64,000 nt of DNA, from assembly GCF_900111775.1 (NCBI RefSeq), contig NZ_FOJJ01000037.1, positions 124,001 to 188,000 of the forward strand. Reading direction: 5' to 3'. The stretch comes from Desulfuromonas acetexigens (GTDB lineage Bacteria > Desulfobacterota > Desulfuromonadia > Desulfuromonadales > Trichloromonadaceae). Made by a program: the position numbers and the translations under genes. The notes beneath the pieces were generated by a model. That model made no database searches. It was not told the origin of the DNA and saw nothing but the letters and a program-made list of their open reading frames with translations. Position 1 is the stretch's first letter. Every line of letters begins with the position of its first letter. Below, piece by piece: positions 62,943-64,000 of this stretch.

Positions 62943-63300
62943 GATGAAACGGGCCATCGCGGCGGCGGGAACGGAGCTGCGACGGGAAGCGGAGGGGGGC
63001 GCGCGGGTCTTTTGCCTGCCCGCCGATTTTCCCGGATTCGCTGGGCATTTTCCCGGCTATCCGGTGCTGCCGGCGGTCCTGCAGGTGCTGGCCGCCCAGG
63101 TGCTGGTCGAGGAGCTGCGCGGGCGGCCGTTGTACCTGGCGAAGCTGGAACGGGCCAAGTTTCTGCGCCCGGTGCGCCCCGGCGAACCCCTGCGGGTGGA
63201 ATGCCGCCCGCGCCGGGGGAGCTGGGAGGCGCGGCTGGCGGTCGAGGGCGAGCCGGCGGCGACCTTCGCCATGACCCTGGTCGAGGAGGATGAGGGATGA
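62929..63300 (+). CDS. FabZ-like hotdog dehydratase (ApeI type)
   Basis: The 123-residue protein has F-A-G-H-F-P-G-Y-P-V-L-P-A-V, the FabZ/FabA active-site helix with catalytic His, and a central hot-dog strand. In standard FabZ a Glu follows about 14 residues on; here Gln-Val occupies that place (V-L-Q-V-L-A-A-Q), so the catalytic acid is not evident. It may be an accessory or specialised dehydratase. Start GTG at 62929 overlaps the lipoprotein stop; an ATG at 62944 is an alternative. It precedes the thioesterase by an ATGA overlap. Confidence 0.83.
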   Translation: MSKSEMKRAIAAAGTELRREAEGGARVFCLPADFPGFAGHFPGYPVLPAVLQVLAAQVLVEELRGRPLYLAKLERAKFLRPVRPGEPLRVECRPRRGSWEARLAVEGEPAATFAMTLVEEDEG

Positions 63301-63758
63301 GAAAGGCGTATTTCCCGGCCCACCCCGGCGATCCCGCACCCTTGCGGGCCAGTGTCGAGCGGGTGGTCCGGTTCGAGGAGGTCGATCCCCTGGGGATCGT
63401 CTGGCACGGGCGCTATCCCAGCTATTTCGAGGACGCCCGGGTGGCCGTCGGCGAAAAGTACGGCATCGGCTATCTCGACATCTACCGCCAGGGAGTGCTG
63501 GCGCCGGTGAAGAAGATGCACATCGACTACCACCGGCCGCTGCGTTTCAGCGAGCCCTTCACTATCGAGGGAATTCTCCACTGGTCGGAAGCAGCCCGCC
63601 TCAACCACGAGTTCATCATCCGCGACCGCGACGGGCATCTCGCCACCAGCGGCTACACCGTGCAGATGCTCATGGACACGGCGGAGAACGTGCTCTTGCT
63701 CCATCCCCCATTCATGCAGGCCTTTCTCGACCGCTGGCGCGCCGGAGAGCTGCCGTGA
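63297..63758 (+). CDS. 4HBT-family acyl-CoA/ACP thioesterase (ApeK type)
   Basis: The 153-residue hotdog thioesterase has V-D-P-L-G-I-V-W-H-G-R-Y-P-S-Y-F-E-D-A-R, the 4-hydroxybenzoyl-CoA thioesterase signature with the catalytic Asp near its start. It hydrolyses the thioester of a finished or aberrant chain. It is coupled by ATGA to the dehydratase and by GTGA to the next ketosynthase gene. Aryl-polyene clusters contain a thioesterase of this type. Confidence 0.88.
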   Translation: MRKAYFPAHPGDPAPLRASVERVVRFEEVDPLGIVWHGRYPSYFEDARVAVGEKYGIGYLDIYRQGVLAPVKKMHIDYHRPLRFSEPFTIEGILHWSEAARLNHEFIIRDRDGHLATSGYTVQMLMDTAENVLLLHPPFMQAFLDRWRAGELP

Positions 63759-64000
63759 ACCGCGTCTGCGTGGTCGATACGGCCTTGGTCAGCGCCTTCG
63801 GCGACGGCCTGCCGCCCCTGTGGGAAGGGCTGCTGGCCGGACGCACGGCCATCGCTCCCTTGACGCGTTTTGCCGCCGACCGCTACCTGAGCAAGCTGGC
63901 CGCCTGCGTGCCGGGGCTCAAGGCCGAGTCCGGCGAATCGCTGCTGCTTCCCCTGCTCGAACGATTGCTCGACCAGTTGGGACCGGTTCCCGGCGATTGC
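63755..64000 (+). CDS. Ketosynthase N-terminus (partial, continues beyond window)
   Basis: GTG at 63755 overlaps the thioesterase stop. The first 82 residues have the KS opening V-D-T-A-L-V-S-A-F-G-D-G-L-P-P-L-W-E-G-L-L-A-G-R-T-A-I and then a short N-terminal domain with fewer conserved residues than FabF. This resembles the shortened ketosynthase/length-factor proteins of aryl-polyene clusters (ApeC/ApeO-like). The active-site region is outside the window, so catalytic status is unknown. Confidence 0.75.
   Translation, partial: MNRVCVVDTALVSAFGDGLPPLWEGLLAGRTAIAPLTRFAADRYLSKLAACVPGLKAESGESLLLPLLERLLDQLGPVPGDC

Overview
The window is high-GC bacterial DNA with tightly packed, often 4-base-overlapping genes. 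The small multiheme cytochromes, a cytoplasmic molybdopterin oxidoreductase, a CIRCE-controlled groESL operon and the lipid-type biosynthetic genes suggest a member of the Desulfuromonadota (the Geobacter/Desulfuromonas group, former Deltaproteobacteria). This placement is inferred from gene content only. No rRNA, tRNA or CRISPR array was seen.

Region A (1-13.9 kb). The C-terminal end of a KAS III-like synthase on the + strand converges on a long minus-strand operon. In transcription order the operon encodes three radical SAM proteins with cobalamin-binding-type N-termini, a GT2 glycosyltransferase with a DUF2062 tail, an LpxL-like acyltransferase, an ACP, a ketosynthase, a ketosynthase-like protein without the active-site Cys, a small unknown protein, a BtrH-like acyltransferase, an ABC ATPase, an ABC-2 permease, a second ACP, a lipoprotein and a secreted protein. 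It looks like a fatty-acid or polyene-type lipid pathway with radical tailoring and export.

Region B (13.9-50 kb) is mostly housekeeping and accessory genes: a HEPN/MNT pair, a penicillin-binding transpeptidase, a PgsA-like enzyme, a diheme cytochrome, htpG, a molybdopterin oxidoreductase divergent from a tetraheme cytochrome, groESL with an extended CIRCE, and a protein with three PhnD-like lobes. Next come a ZTP riboswitch ahead of a class V aminotransferase, a sensor kinase, glycogen phosphorylase, DUF445, GNAT, M20 peptidase and DUF169 genes, and two small membrane paralogs. They are followed by a crotonase, a fused CopA-CopB copper protein, and an accessory island (41.1-44.5 kb) with a REP-associated transposase and toxin-antitoxin modules separated by short direct repeats. 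DUF815, CmoA/CmoB and two secreted proteins (FlgT-like and CsgG/PEGA) close the region.

Region C (50-64 kb, + strand, continuing past the window) is an aryl-polyene-type operon. It holds a ketoreductase, two ketosynthases, a CrtI-like oxidoreductase, an ACP, a PlsC-like acyltransferase, an aryl-CoA-ligase-like enzyme, an aromatic ammonia-lyase, two hotdog dehydratases, a LolA-like carrier, an MMPL exporter, a DUF3261 lipoprotein, a thioesterase and the start of another ketosynthase. This is the gene set expected to make an aryl-polyene lipid and move it to the outer membrane. Region A carries the glycosyltransferase and LpxL-type acyltransferase that other aryl-polyene loci carry in the same cluster, so the two operons may work together (inference).

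A 119-bp element with 19-bp terminal inverted repeats occurs twice, in opposite orientations, at 29.9 kb and 50.7 kb.
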